Positions 8,512-17,359 of a stretch of DNA of 37,904 bases are shown one piece after another; the stretch's first letter is position 1; the number at the start of each line of letters is the position of its first letter. The stretch covers positions 1 through 37,904 of the forward strand of contig VGVU01000002.1 of assembly GCA_016873905.1 (NCBI GenBank), given 5' to 3'. Both the position numbers and the translations under genes were made by a program. The notes beneath the pieces are model-generated. The model saw only the letters and a program-made list of their open reading frames with translations, was not told where the DNA came from and did no database searches. Origin of the DNA: Betaproteobacteria bacterium. GTDB taxonomy: Bacteria; Pseudomonadota; Gammaproteobacteria; Burkholderiales; Thiobacillaceae.

Positions 8512-10442
8512 GCGGCCGCCTTATCTTTCAAGGCGATGCGATAACGACGGTCAGACGCAGCCAGCGCACCACCCAGGGACATCAGCGCCGCCGCAAACCA
8601 CAACCAGCCAATGAAAGGTTTGTAGAACAGGCGAATCGTCCAGACCTGCGGCTCAATCTCCTCGCCCATTGCCACATAAACATCGCGAAGCACGCCGTAA
8701 TCGATCCCGGCCTCCGTCATCGGCATGCCCCCGGCGTTATAGAGGCGCTTCTCGGGACGCAGGCTAAATTCCGACCCACTCTCCGACTTAACCACCAGAT
8801 GCCCGCGTGCCGCGTGGTAATTGGGGCCCTCAAACGCCTCGGCACCCTTGAAGGTGAAGGTATAACCCGCGAGCTGCGCCGTATCGCCGACCGCCATCTT
8901 CACATTGCGCTCACCCTCATAACCGGACACCAGCGCCATGCCGACGATGCCAATCGCCATCGACAGGTGCGCAAGCTGCATCCCCCAGAAACCTCGCGGC
9001 AGCGTCCACGGGCTGCCACCCCGTTTGAGTCGCTCCGTAAAGCCCAAGGCCACGCCGTAGGCAATCCACACCGCCAGACCCATGCCCAGGGCCACCCAGG
9101 GCTTGAACTCGCCAGCCGCCAGCGGCACGGCCACCGCCGCGACCACGGCCACGGCAAAGGCCAGACGCAGACGCACCACCATGTCAGGCAGGCTGGCACC
9201 CTTCCAGCGGGTCAGCGGACCGACCGCCATGAGGAAAAGAACCGGCACCATGAGCGGCACAAAGACGGCATTGAAATAGGGTGCGCCCACCGAGATCTTG
9301 CCCATGCCAAGGGCATCGAGGAACAGCGGATACAGGGTGCCCAGCAAGACCGAACCCAAGGCTGCAACCAGCACCACATTGTTGACCAGAAGCAGGGACT
9401 CCCGCGAAAACGCCGAGAAGCGGGCGCTACCGAGCATCGTCGGGGCACGCAGGGCGTAGAGCAACAAGGAGCCGCCAATCACCACCGCCAGGAAACCAAG
9501 GATGAAGGCCCCGCGGGCCGGGTCGGTGGCGAAGGCATGCACCGAGGAAAGCACCCCGGAGCGCACCAGGAAGGTGCCCAGCAGCGACAGAGAGAAGGCG
9601 GTGATTGCCAGGAGCACGGTCCAGGACTTGAAGACCCCGCGTTTCTCGGTCACCGCCAAGGAGTGGATCAGGGCCGTACCGGCCAGCCAGGGCATGAAGG
9701 AGGCGTTTTCGGTCGGATCCCAGAACCACCAGCCGCCCCAGCCGAGTTCGATATAGGCCCACCAACTGCCCAGCGCGATGCCCATGGTAAGGAAGGTCCA
9801 CGCCACCGTGGTCCACGGCCGCGACCAACGCGCCCAAGCCGCGTCCAGCTTTCCGGAAAGGAGGGCGGCGATAGCAAACGCAAACGCAACCGAAAAACCA
9901 ACATAGCCCATGTACAGCATCGGCGGGTGTAAGACCATCCCCGGATCCTGCAACAACGGGTTCAGGTCACGCCCATCGGGCGGCGCCGGCAATAGACGGT
10001 CAAACGGGTTGGAGGTAAAGAGCAGAAAGGCGAGAAAACCGACCGACACCAGGCCCATGATGCCAATCACGCGCGCGACCATGTCTTCCGGCAGACGGCG
10101 CGACAGTACGCTGACCGCCATGGTCCAGAAGGCGAGAATCAGCGTCCACAGCAACATGGAACCTTCATGCGATCCCCATGAGGCCGTAAACCGATAGACC
10201 GCCGGCAGTTGCGAGAAGGAGTTCAGCGCGACATTGCGCACCGAAAAATCATTCTGCAAGAAGGCCGTCACCAGACAGGCATAGGCCAACGCTACAAACA
10301 GAAACTGCGCCCGTGCAGCCGGTCGGGCCACCGCAAGGAAACGGGCGTTGCCGGTCTGCGCGCCGATCAGCGGCAGGACGGATTGCACCAGCGCCAGAAG
10401 CAGCGCCAGAATAAGGGAAAAATGGCCGATTTCAGGGATCAT
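8508..10442 (-). CDS. ccmF: Heme lyase subunit CcmF
   Basis: 644 aa polytopic; WWAYIELGWGGWWFWDPTENASFMPWL (WWD domain). Confidence 0.97.
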   Translation of the reverse strand: MIPEIGHFSLILALLLALVQSVLPLIGAQTGNARFLAVARPAARAQFLFVALAYACLVTAFLQNDFSVRNVALNSFSQLPAVYRFTASWGSHEGSMLLWTLILAFWTMAVSVLSRRLPEDMVARVIGIMGLVSVGFLAFLLFTSNPFDRLLPAPPDGRDLNPLLQDPGMVLHPPMLYMGYVGFSVAFAFAIAALLSGKLDAAWARWSRPWTTVAWTFLTMGIALGSWWAYIELGWGGWWFWDPTENASFMPWLAGTALIHSLAVTEKRGVFKSWTVLLAITAFSLSLLGTFLVRSGVLSSVHAFATDPARGAFILGFLAVVIGGSLLLYALRAPTMLGSARFSAFSRESLLLVNNVVLVAALGSVLLGTLYPLFLDALGMGKISVGAPYFNAVFVPLMVPVLFLMAVGPLTRWKGASLPDMVVRLRLAFAVAVVAAVAVPLAAGEFKPWVALGMGLAVWIAYGVALGFTERLKRGGSPWTLPRGFWGMQLAHLSMAIGIVGMALVSGYEGERNVKMAVGDTAQLAGYTFTFKGAEAFEGPNYHAARGHLVVKSESGSEFSLRPEKRLYNAGGMPMTEAGIDYGVLRDVYVAMGEEIEPQVWTIRLFYKPFIGWLWFAAALMSLGGALAASDRRYRIALKDKAAA

Positions 10443-10445
10443 CCG

Positions 10446-10892
10446 TTACTCCTTCAAAGTCGCTTTCGCCTTCTGCGCCTGCTCAATCGCACTCGCAGCC
10501 TCGGGCGGCATATAGTTCTCATCATGTTTGGCGAGCACCGTCGTCGCGGTAAAGCGGCCGTCTGCACCGATGCGACCCTCGGCCACGGCGCCCTTGCCTT
10601 CCTTGAACAGGTCCGGCACGACACCCTGATAGGTGACGGGAATACTGTGTGCCGTATCGGTCACCTTGAAGGTCAGCGTCATACCGTCACCGCTGCGCTG
10701 GATACTGCCCATTTCGATCAAGCCGCCAATACGGAAGGCGCGATCCTTGGGCGCTTTTCCTGCAGCCACCTCGGTGGGCGAAAAGAAGAACACCAGATTG
10801 CTGCGAAAGGCATTGAGTACCAGCATGACCACAATACCCAACACGGCCACAACCACCCCGATGGCTAAAAGTTTCTTGTGCCGGGACTTCAT
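10446..10892 (-). CDS. ccmE: Heme chaperone CcmE
   Basis: Start adjusted to [54 protein letters not shown], heme-binding [11 protein letters not shown]. Confidence 0.95.
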   Translation of the reverse strand: MKSRHKKLLAIGVVVAVLGIVVMLVLNAFRSNLVFFFSPTEVAAGKAPKDRAFRIGGLIEMGSIQRSGDGMTLTFKVTDTAHSIPVTYQGVVPDLFKEGKGAVAEGRIGADGRFTATTVLAKHDENYMPPEAASAIEQAQKAKATLKE

Positions 10893-11065
10893 TGCGCCTC
10901 CCAGCGTTGCATGCGCTGCAACCGGTTGATCAACGACCGTTGCCCGCGCCGCAACAGCCAGACCTCCAGGGCCACACCCAGGACCGTCACGCCGAACGAA
11001 CCCCAGACATACAGCCCATATCCGCCCATGGACCAGAACGCGGTCCCGCTTTGCCACACCATCAT
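10889..11065 (-). CDS. ccmD: Heme exporter protein CcmD
   Basis: Short, one transmembrane segment: [45 protein letters not shown]; lies between ccmC and ccmE. Confidence 0.85.
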   Translation of the reverse strand: MMVWQSGTAFWSMGGYGLYVWGSFGVTVLGVALEVWLLRRGQRSLINRLQRMQRWEAQ

Positions 11066-11793
11066 GCCTCCTTCAGGGCCGCTTGCGCCCAATCTGTATG
11101 TCGTTCCCGTTCCAAAATCAAGCCACGCACCCTTACAAAAGCAACGGCAATGGTATAGAGCCAAGCCGCAACAGCCATCACCAGCATACCCACCAACATG
11201 ATCGTCGCCATGGAAGGCGCCTTCGTGAGGTTGATGGACGAACCCTGATGCAAGGTGTTCCACCATGTTACCGAGAAATAGATGATCGGCACATTGACGG
11301 CCCCGACCAGGATCAAGAGCGCACCCGCGCGGTCCCCGCGCTTCGGGTCATCAATCGCGGCCCACAGGGCCATGATGCCCACATAGAGGAAGAGCAGGAT
11401 CAGTTGCGAGGTCAGGCGCGCATCCCACACCCACCAGGCGCCCCACATCGGCTTGCCCCACAAGGCGCCGGTCCAGAGGGCGAGGAAACAGAAGAGCGCC
11501 CCCGTCGGCGCCAAGGCGCGTGCCATCAGGAAGGACAGCCGGGTATTGAAGGCCAGGCCGATGGCACACCAGAAGGCCATGACCAGATAGATGAACATCG
11601 ACATCCAGGCGGTCGGAACATGGATGAAGATGATGCGGTAGGCCTCACCCTGCTGAAAATCGGTCGGCGCCACAAAGAAACTGATATAAAGCCCGATACC
11701 CGCAAGAAGAGCCGCGCCCCAGGCAAACCAGGGAATCCAGCGTCCGGCCAGGTGATAAAAAGTCGCGGGGGCTGCGTAGTGATATAGGTTCAT
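11062..11793 (-). CDS. ccmC: Heme exporter protein CcmC
   Basis: 243 aa; [43 protein letters not shown] (WWD), [11 protein letters not shown]. Confidence 0.97.
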   Translation of the reverse strand: MNLYHYAAPATFYHLAGRWIPWFAWGAALLAGIGLYISFFVAPTDFQQGEAYRIIFIHVPTAWMSMFIYLVMAFWCAIGLAFNTRLSFLMARALAPTGALFCFLALWTGALWGKPMWGAWWVWDARLTSQLILLFLYVGIMALWAAIDDPKRGDRAGALLILVGAVNVPIIYFSVTWWNTLHQGSSINLTKAPSMATIMLVGMLVMAVAAWLYTIAVAFVRVRGLILERERHTDWAQAALKEA

Positions 11794-11817
11794 GGCCGTC
11801 TCAATCCTTATTTATCT

Positions 11818-12486
11818 TTAATCCACCGAGACCCGCAGGGCCGCCCCGGTCACCCAAGGTGCCAGCAGCAGGCACAGACCCATGAAGGCCCCCAGCAGCG
11901 AGAGTTGCGCCTCCGCGCCCATCCCGGCCAAAACCCCGTCCACAGCCCCAGCGCCAAAGATCAGGGCTGGAACATACAGGGGAAGGATGAGCAAGGTCAA
12001 CAGGGTCCCGCCGCCCCGCAGACCCAAGGTCAGCGCGGCCCCCACGCCGCCCAACAAGGAAAGCACCGGGGTGCCGATCGCCAACGAGATCACGAGGGTG
12101 CCGATCGCATCCGGTGGCAGGGCAAACTGCAGCCCCAGCAAGGGCGCGATCACCAAGAGCGGCAGGCCGAAGATCAGCCAGTGGGCAATGGCCTTGCCGA
12201 GCGCCAGAATCAGCGCCGGTTGCGGTGAGAGCAACATCTGTTCGAGGCTGCCATCGCGATGATCGTCGGCATACAACCGCTGGAGTGACAGCAGGCTCGC
12301 CAACAGGGCCGCGACCCACAGCACCCCGCCCGCCACCCGGCGCAACTGCTCCGGGTCGGCCCCAATACCCAGCGGGAACATACTCACCACCATGACAAAA
12401 AAGAACTGCGAGGTCAGCCAGTCGCCTTTGCGCCGCGCCGCCAGCAAAAGATCGCGACGAATCACCGTCATCAGGAAGCGCCACAT
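11818..12486 (-). CDS. ccmB: Heme exporter protein CcmB
   Basis: 222 aa; VIRRDLLLAARRKGDWLTSQFFFVMVVSMFPLGIGADPEQLRR, DGSLEQMLLSP. Confidence 0.95.
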   Translation of the reverse strand: MWRFLMTVIRRDLLLAARRKGDWLTSQFFFVMVVSMFPLGIGADPEQLRRVAGGVLWVAALLASLLSLQRLYADDHRDGSLEQMLLSPQPALILALGKAIAHWLIFGLPLLVIAPLLGLQFALPPDAIGTLVISLAIGTPVLSLLGGVGAALTLGLRGGGTLLTLLILPLYVPALIFGAGAVDGVLAGMGAEAQLSLLGAFMGLCLLLAPWVTGAALRVSVD

Positions 12487-12489
12487 CGC

Positions 12490-13158
12490 TTACGCCTCCT
12501 CATGCGCAGATACAGACACTGGATCATCCACCTGCATGACCGGGCCGATCTGCAACGGTACCGTATCCACCCCCTGGAGCCGCAGAGGCTGGTGCGTGGT
12601 CATCACCACCATGCCACCCGCCTGAACATGCTCGCGCAGCAAGGTCTCCACCTCCGCCACCCCGCGAACATCCAGCCCGGTCAACGGCTCATCCAGAATC
12701 CACAACAGGGCGCCCGAAACCAGCAGGCCCGCCAGGGCTACCCGGCGACGCTGGCCAAAAGACAAGACCCGTGCCGGCAGATCCAGACAGGCTGCCAGTC
12801 CCATGCGCACCAAAACCGGCTCGATCTCCGCCGGTACCAACTTCTGGCCCCGCAACCCCGCATAAATCTGGACATTCTCGACCGGCGTCAGGTCATCCTT
12901 GACCCCATTGGCATGCGCCAGATACACCATGGCTTGATGATAGGTCTCGCGATTCCGGTCGATGGATTCACCATTCCAGCGCACCTCCCCCGCCGCGGGT
13001 TGCGACAAGCCACTCAGTAGCCGCAGAAAGCTGGTCTTTCCACGCCCATTGCCCCCCTGCACCAACAGTAACTGGCCGGCCTGCAGATCCATCTGCAAGC
13101 CTAAAAATAGCAGCCGGTCACCGCGTTGGCAGGTCAAATCATGAGCCGAAAGTTGCAT
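12490..13158 (-). CDS. ccmA: Heme exporter ATPase CcmA
   Basis: Start adjusted to MQLSAHDLTCQRGDRLLF; Walker A GGNGRGKTSFLRLLSGL, signature LSFGQRRRVALAGLL, Walker B LWILDEPLTGLD. Confidence 0.95.
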   Translation of the reverse strand: MQLSAHDLTCQRGDRLLFLGLQMDLQAGQLLLVQGGNGRGKTSFLRLLSGLSQPAAGEVRWNGESIDRNRETYHQAMVYLAHANGVKDDLTPVENVQIYAGLRGQKLVPAEIEPVLVRMGLAACLDLPARVLSFGQRRRVALAGLLVSGALLWILDEPLTGLDVRGVAEVETLLREHVQAGGMVVMTTHQPLRLQGVDTVPLQIGPVMQVDDPVSVSAHEEA

Positions 13159-13220
13159 CAACAAAGGATGGGTAAAAATGATCGTGGAGGATAACCGGAA
13201 ACGCTGCCGGTCTCCATGTA

Positions 13221-13233
13221 TTGTTTCAAACAA
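13221..13233. promoter_or_regulatory. Candidate operator palindrome TTGTTT-c-AAACAA upstream of ccmA
   Basis: Perfect 6-1-6 inverted repeat in the ONR-ccmA intergenic region. Confidence 0.3.
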
Positions 13234-13280
13234 GCAGATGGCGCAGCCTAGATCTATCCTGGCTAACACAATCGATGCCC

Positions 13281-13308
13281 AAAAAAAGGGGCCGGCATCA
13301 CCGGCCCC
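13281..13308 (-). terminator. Rho-independent terminator downstream of the octaheme cytochrome gene
   Basis: Minus strand reads GGGGCCGG-tgatg-CCGGCCCC-TTTTTTT. Confidence 0.85.
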
Positions 13309-13325
13309 CGCACTCTAGCTACCGA

Positions 13326-15041
13326 TTACTTCTTGGCAGCCATGGCCTCTTTCAGCATCTTGATACCGGCCTTCGAGGCATCCATCGACTTGGCCAGCGA
13401 CTCGCGTGCCTGCTCCGGGTTATGGAAGCCGTCGGAATTCTCGGCGGTCCACCATTCCCAGTACAGGGTCGCGTCATACTGATACTCCTTGGCCTTGGTC
13501 ATGGTGGCCTCATCCACGCCCTTGTCATTGGCCTTCAGCATCTCGTCGATGAGTTGGGCCAGCCAGAACTCGGCCTTGGTCATCTTGCCGCGAATGTAGT
13601 TCTGGATCGCGTCAATCTGATACTTCGACTCTTCAACGCTCCAGCCCTTGTGACACTTGGCACATGTTTCCTGGGTCATGTTACGAGCACTCTGCTGACC
13701 GTGCCATGTGTAGGGCTTGGCATCAGCCGAGGACTTGACCTTGGGCATATGGCAATCCTTACACTCAACACCGGCACGCTCGTGCTTGGAACCCCAAACG
13801 GTCTCCATTTCCGGGTGCTGGATCTTGGGCAACAACGCACCCGTGCTGGCATGCTTGAAGTCCTTGAAGTTGTACTGCTTGGTCATCACATCCTTGTAGC
13901 CCATGACATTGACCCACGGGAACAGGTTGGTGCGCGGGTCAGACATCTTGATGAACTCGGGTGCCTTGCCTGTCGCTGCATTACCCAGGTCAAAGCCCGG
14001 GCCACAGTTGTATTCCACATGGCACTGGGCACACATGACATTCGAGTCCGACTTCGACAAGAGACCAATGGCACGGAAATCCTTGCCGTCGCGCTGGAAC
14101 CAGACCTTCTTGATGGTGCTCTGGGCGCTCTTGACCGGATCCATCGGATAGGTGCCCAGCTTGCGATCAACCACAGCCTCAATCAAGCCGTCACGCACCA
14201 CGCGCGGGGCTGCCGAGTGCGGGTCATGGCACATGAAACAGTTGAGCGGATGCTTCAGGTCACGGGCAACATCAACCACCTTGGAGGTACGATCCCACTT
14301 GGCCTTCGGGTGCTTGTCGCCCATGTATTTCCAGTCCAGGATGTGGTCTTGGGTCTTACAACTCAGACACACCGGATTACCCGCTGTCACAACCTGAGAC
14401 ATGAACCGCTTCTGGTCCGAAGTGGATGGCTCCTTATCCGTCAGGATATTCCAGGCGCCCTTCACGGCCCCGTCTGCATCGCTGATATGCATCCAGTTCT
14501 TGAGCTGGAAGCGGCCACCGTAGGCGCGATCCACGATCAAGTGATCAACCAGCATGAAGGCGTGCGAACGCGGCTCGTTGTGCTCAATGGTAAAGCCGTA
14601 GCCCTCCATCAGCTTGTCGAACAGCGGCGAACGGCTCTTGAAGGCCGCCTTCTCAACCCGGGCCCCGGAGGCATGATTGAGCTTGACGAAGGAATTGTAC
14701 TGATCTGCGTGACAGGTGGCGCAAACCTGATGGTCCATCCGGGTCACAGGCCGTTTGCCCATGTCCTTTTCCTTCGCACTCTTCAGGTGATCAACCGCGT
14801 CGTGGCAGGCGGCACAGTTCACCGTGGCGTGACGACCACCGCTATGGAATTCCTCGATATTGTCGTGACAGGAATAACACTTCTTTTCCTCGATCGGGGA
14901 AATCGGTTTGGCGGCCTTGGTCGCAACCGGTTCAAAGTCACTCGGCTTCAAGGGTGCCGAGACTCCTGCGTGTGCCGTCAAAGCGAGGAGACATGCCCCC
15001 ACCCCCAGCACGCTGCGTGTAATCCACTGCGTAATGTTCAT
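13326..15041 (-). CDS. Octaheme c-type nitrite reductase (ONR/TvNiR-like; NrfA-related ammonia-forming)
   Basis: Seven CxxCH (CYSCH, CAACH, CATCH, CFMCH, CAQCH, CKDCH, CAKCH) plus one CxxCK (CLSCK) as the 4th motif; NrfA-like CAQCHVEY and QHPEMETVWGSKHERAGVECKDCHMPK; Tyr-x-Cys in HVEYNC. Start placed at MNITQWITRSVLGVGACLLALTAHA with AGAGGAG Shine-Dalgarno. Confidence 0.9.
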   Translation of the reverse strand: MNITQWITRSVLGVGACLLALTAHAGVSAPLKPSDFEPVATKAAKPISPIEEKKCYSCHDNIEEFHSGGRHATVNCAACHDAVDHLKSAKEKDMGKRPVTRMDHQVCATCHADQYNSFVKLNHASGARVEKAAFKSRSPLFDKLMEGYGFTIEHNEPRSHAFMLVDHLIVDRAYGGRFQLKNWMHISDADGAVKGAWNILTDKEPSTSDQKRFMSQVVTAGNPVCLSCKTQDHILDWKYMGDKHPKAKWDRTSKVVDVARDLKHPLNCFMCHDPHSAAPRVVRDGLIEAVVDRKLGTYPMDPVKSAQSTIKKVWFQRDGKDFRAIGLLSKSDSNVMCAQCHVEYNCGPGFDLGNAATGKAPEFIKMSDPRTNLFPWVNVMGYKDVMTKQYNFKDFKHASTGALLPKIQHPEMETVWGSKHERAGVECKDCHMPKVKSSADAKPYTWHGQQSARNMTQETCAKCHKGWSVEESKYQIDAIQNYIRGKMTKAEFWLAQLIDEMLKANDKGVDEATMTKAKEYQYDATLYWEWWTAENSDGFHNPEQARESLAKSMDASKAGIKMLKEAMAAKK

Positions 15042-15121
15042 GATATTGCTCCTCTTGGTTGCAGACACCCCGGCAGGGGCAGGTTTATGAGTCATCCGTT
15101 CATTCATCATCGCCTCCGGTC

Positions 15122-16420
15122 TCAGACAAAGGCATCAGCCATGATGTTGTTGAACCAGCCGTTGGCATACTCCGCCTCCAGCCGACGAGTGATCGGCGGC
15201 GCCTGAACCGGCGAGACCCCGCCGGCCGTCTTCACATAGATGAATTTGTTGTCTTCCACCTTGTACACATGGACCACCGAGAATCCGTAATCCGGTGCCG
15301 CCAGGCTATAACAGGTGTTGACATAGAAGGGCTCGGGGTTGGGCAAACCATTGAGCTTGGCAATGATGGCCCCCGCAGCAACCTTGGCCTGAGTGACAGC
15401 CATGTGCGCGGACTTGGGCATGTCATAGACGGGCAATTCGCCAGCGATACAGCAATCGCCCACCGGATAGATGTCCGCGTGCACCGTCGATTCCATGCTC
15501 ATCGGCTTCACCTCACACCAGCCTTGCGCATTGGCCAACCCGGCATCACGGGCAATCTTGCCCGCCTTGTGGGCCGGAATGATATTGACCACGCGCCCCT
15601 TGTGTTCGCCAAAGGTGGTGTAACAGGTGCGGGTCTTGGGATCGATCTTCACGACCTTGCCGTCGTCCTTGCCCGGAACCCATTCAATCATGCCCGGGTA
15701 AAGCGCCTTCCACGCCTGCGTAAAGAGCGCTTGCTTGGAGAAGGAATCATTTGGGTCCAGGATCAGGATCTTGGACTTGCCCTTGCCGTGATGCTTGAGG
15801 TAGTGCGCAATCTGCGCCGCACGCTCATAAGGCCCGGGCGGGCAACGGAAAGGCTTGGGCGGCGGGGCAATGATGCAGACTTCGCCATCCTTCATCGCCA
15901 TCACCTGGTCTTTCAGCAGCAGCGTCTGCGGGCCTGCCTTGTAGGCATGCGGAATCTCTTCGGAGACCGCCTGCGTATAGCCCTCCACGGCACCCCAAGT
16001 GAAATCAACGCCGGGGGCCATGATCAAGGCATCGTAGGACAAGGTAGCGCCGCCCGTCAGGGTTACCACCTTCTTGACCGGATCCACAGCCGTCACCCAA
16101 CGCTGCACGATGTTGATTCCGCGTGCGGTCAGACCGCCATAGCGGGTTTGCAGGCTTTCCAGGGTGCGATGGCCCGAGATCACTTCATTAGACAGCGGAC
16201 ACGCGGTATAAGTGGCATTGGGTTCAACCAAGGTGACATCAATCGCGGGATCCATCACTTTGATGTATTTGGCCGCTGCCGCACCACCGAACCCCCCGCC
16301 GACCACGACGACCCGGGCCTTTGCGGTCGTCGTTGCACGCGCCGCAGGAACCGTCAGGATTGAAGCCGAGCCCGCCGCCGCAAGGGACTGCAAAAATACA
16401 CGCCGATTTACACTATTCAT
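15122..16420 (-). CDS. fccB: Flavocytochrome c sulfide dehydrogenase, flavoprotein subunit FccB (Tat signal)
   Basis: NRRVFLQSLAAAGSASIL twin-arginine signal; VVVVGGGFGGAAAAKYIK FAD site; YTACPLSNEVISGHR; VGDCCIAGELPVYDMPKSAHMAV; NTCYSLAAPDYGFSVVHVY. Start at 16420 or 16423. Confidence 0.93.
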   Translation of the reverse strand: MNSVNRRVFLQSLAAAGSASILTVPAARATTTAKARVVVVGGGFGGAAAAKYIKVMDPAIDVTLVEPNATYTACPLSNEVISGHRTLESLQTRYGGLTARGINIVQRWVTAVDPVKKVVTLTGGATLSYDALIMAPGVDFTWGAVEGYTQAVSEEIPHAYKAGPQTLLLKDQVMAMKDGEVCIIAPPPKPFRCPPGPYERAAQIAHYLKHHGKGKSKILILDPNDSFSKQALFTQAWKALYPGMIEWVPGKDDGKVVKIDPKTRTCYTTFGEHKGRVVNIIPAHKAGKIARDAGLANAQGWCEVKPMSMESTVHADIYPVGDCCIAGELPVYDMPKSAHMAVTQAKVAAGAIIAKLNGLPNPEPFYVNTCYSLAAPDYGFSVVHVYKVEDNKFIYVKTAGGVSPVQAPPITRRLEAEYANGWFNNIMADAFV

Positions 16421-16430
16421 CATCGTCTCC

Positions 16431-17024
16431 TCACTGACCTTTCTGGACAGCCATGAAGTGTGACACCTCACTGACCTCGGCCGGCTCTAACTTCTGTGCG
16501 TTTTTGCGCATCTTGCGATGGGGCAGTTTGACGGCCTCATCGCGATACTTGTCCAGCTCCATCTCGAGATACATGGCCCACTGTCCATTCAGCCGTGGCG
16601 TCTCTGCATCGGTAGGCTGTCCTCCGCGCTCACCATGACAGGTGGTACAGCGATCACTCACCAGGCGGCCGTTGAAGATGACCTGATCAGGCGCGCGCTG
16701 CTCGGCAGGAACCCAAGGCTGGGCGGCGAAATATTTGGCGAGGGCGGCGATCTGCTCGTCGCTATAACCTTTAAGCAGACGACCCATGGTGGCGGAATAG
16801 CGCGTCCCATTCTTCCATTCCAACATCACCATACGCAGGTAACTTTCAGACTGTCCGCCGATGGAAGGCATTGAAGCCCCCACGCTGACACCCTTAAGTC
16901 CGTGACAGTTGTTGCAGGTGTTGGCCAAGGCCTCAATGGAACCCGAAGCCATCGCTGGCGCCACCATTGTGCTACCTGCCAGACACAACATCAGGGCACA
17001 GGCCCTTCGTATTGCTTTTTTCAT
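16431..17024 (-). CDS. fccA: Flavocytochrome c sulfide dehydrogenase, diheme cytochrome c subunit FccA
   Basis: Signal peptide; two heme motifs CNNCHGLKGVS and CTTCHGERGGQ; adjacent to and upstream of fccB. Confidence 0.9.
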   Translation of the reverse strand: MKKAIRRACALMLCLAGSTMVAPAMASGSIEALANTCNNCHGLKGVSVGASMPSIGGQSESYLRMVMLEWKNGTRYSATMGRLLKGYSDEQIAALAKYFAAQPWVPAEQRAPDQVIFNGRLVSDRCTTCHGERGGQPTDAETPRLNGQWAMYLEMELDKYRDEAVKLPHRKMRKNAQKLEPAEVSEVSHFMAVQKGQ

Positions 17025-17190
17025 CGCACTCTCCTTTTATTGCTTTCCAAGCCGAAAGAGGCACCCCTCGAGACACGACACCAGAACAGCCCACTCACCC
17101 TTAGCCAACCGGTAGCGGCAAACAACGCACCCCTACGGAGACAGATCACCCAACCCCTGCCAACTTGGCGATAGCCGGTTTATACATGGG

Positions 17191-17230
17191 ATTTTAGCAG
17201 AAACCAAATGAGCGTCTTGACTTTTATCAA
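17191..17230 (-). promoter_or_regulatory. Candidate FNR/Anr-type class II promoter of fccAB-ONR
   Basis: TTGAC-TTTT-ATCAA (17217-17230; one mismatch to TTGAT-N4-ATCAA), with minus-strand -10-like TAAAAT at 17196-17191, giving a site centre near -40 to -41.5. Confidence 0.6.
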
Positions 17231-17271
17231 GCGATCTCATTATCCGCAATTGACAACTTTATATTATTATG

Positions 17272-17288
17272 ATTTTCTAATAGAAAAT
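17272..17288. promoter_or_regulatory. AT-rich perfect palindrome ATTTTCTA-A-TAGAAAAT, candidate upstream operator
   Basis: 8-1-8 inverted repeat in the fccA upstream region. Confidence 0.35.
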
Positions 17289-17297
17289 TTGCGCGGG

Positions 17298-17341
17298 CCA
17301 AAAACAAACCGCCCCGTTCGCCGTCAGGGCAAACGGGGCGG
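17298..17341 (-). terminator. Rho-independent terminator of pbpG
   Basis: Minus strand CCGCCCCGTT...AACGGGGCGG followed by TTTGTTTTT. Confidence 0.85.
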
Positions 17342-17359
17342 TCAAGCCAACAGAGGCGA

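Noticed and set aside
8799-9932. 377-aa plus-strand ORF antisense to ccmF
   Set aside because: His/Gln/Arg-rich shadow ORF with no domain; ccmF WWD domain is unambiguous.
13221-15206. 661-aa plus-strand ORF antisense to the octaheme cytochrome
   Set aside because: Opposite strand carries unambiguous heme motifs; the antisense frame has no recognisable domain and is explained by GC-rich codon bias.
15059-16363. 434-aa plus-strand ORF antisense to fccB
   Set aside because: No domain signature; fccB is well supported on the minus strand.
17130-17190. Possible 13-codon leader ORF (MYKPAIAKLAGVG) in the fccA 5' leader
   Set aside because: No Shine-Dalgarno or attenuator architecture that I can support.
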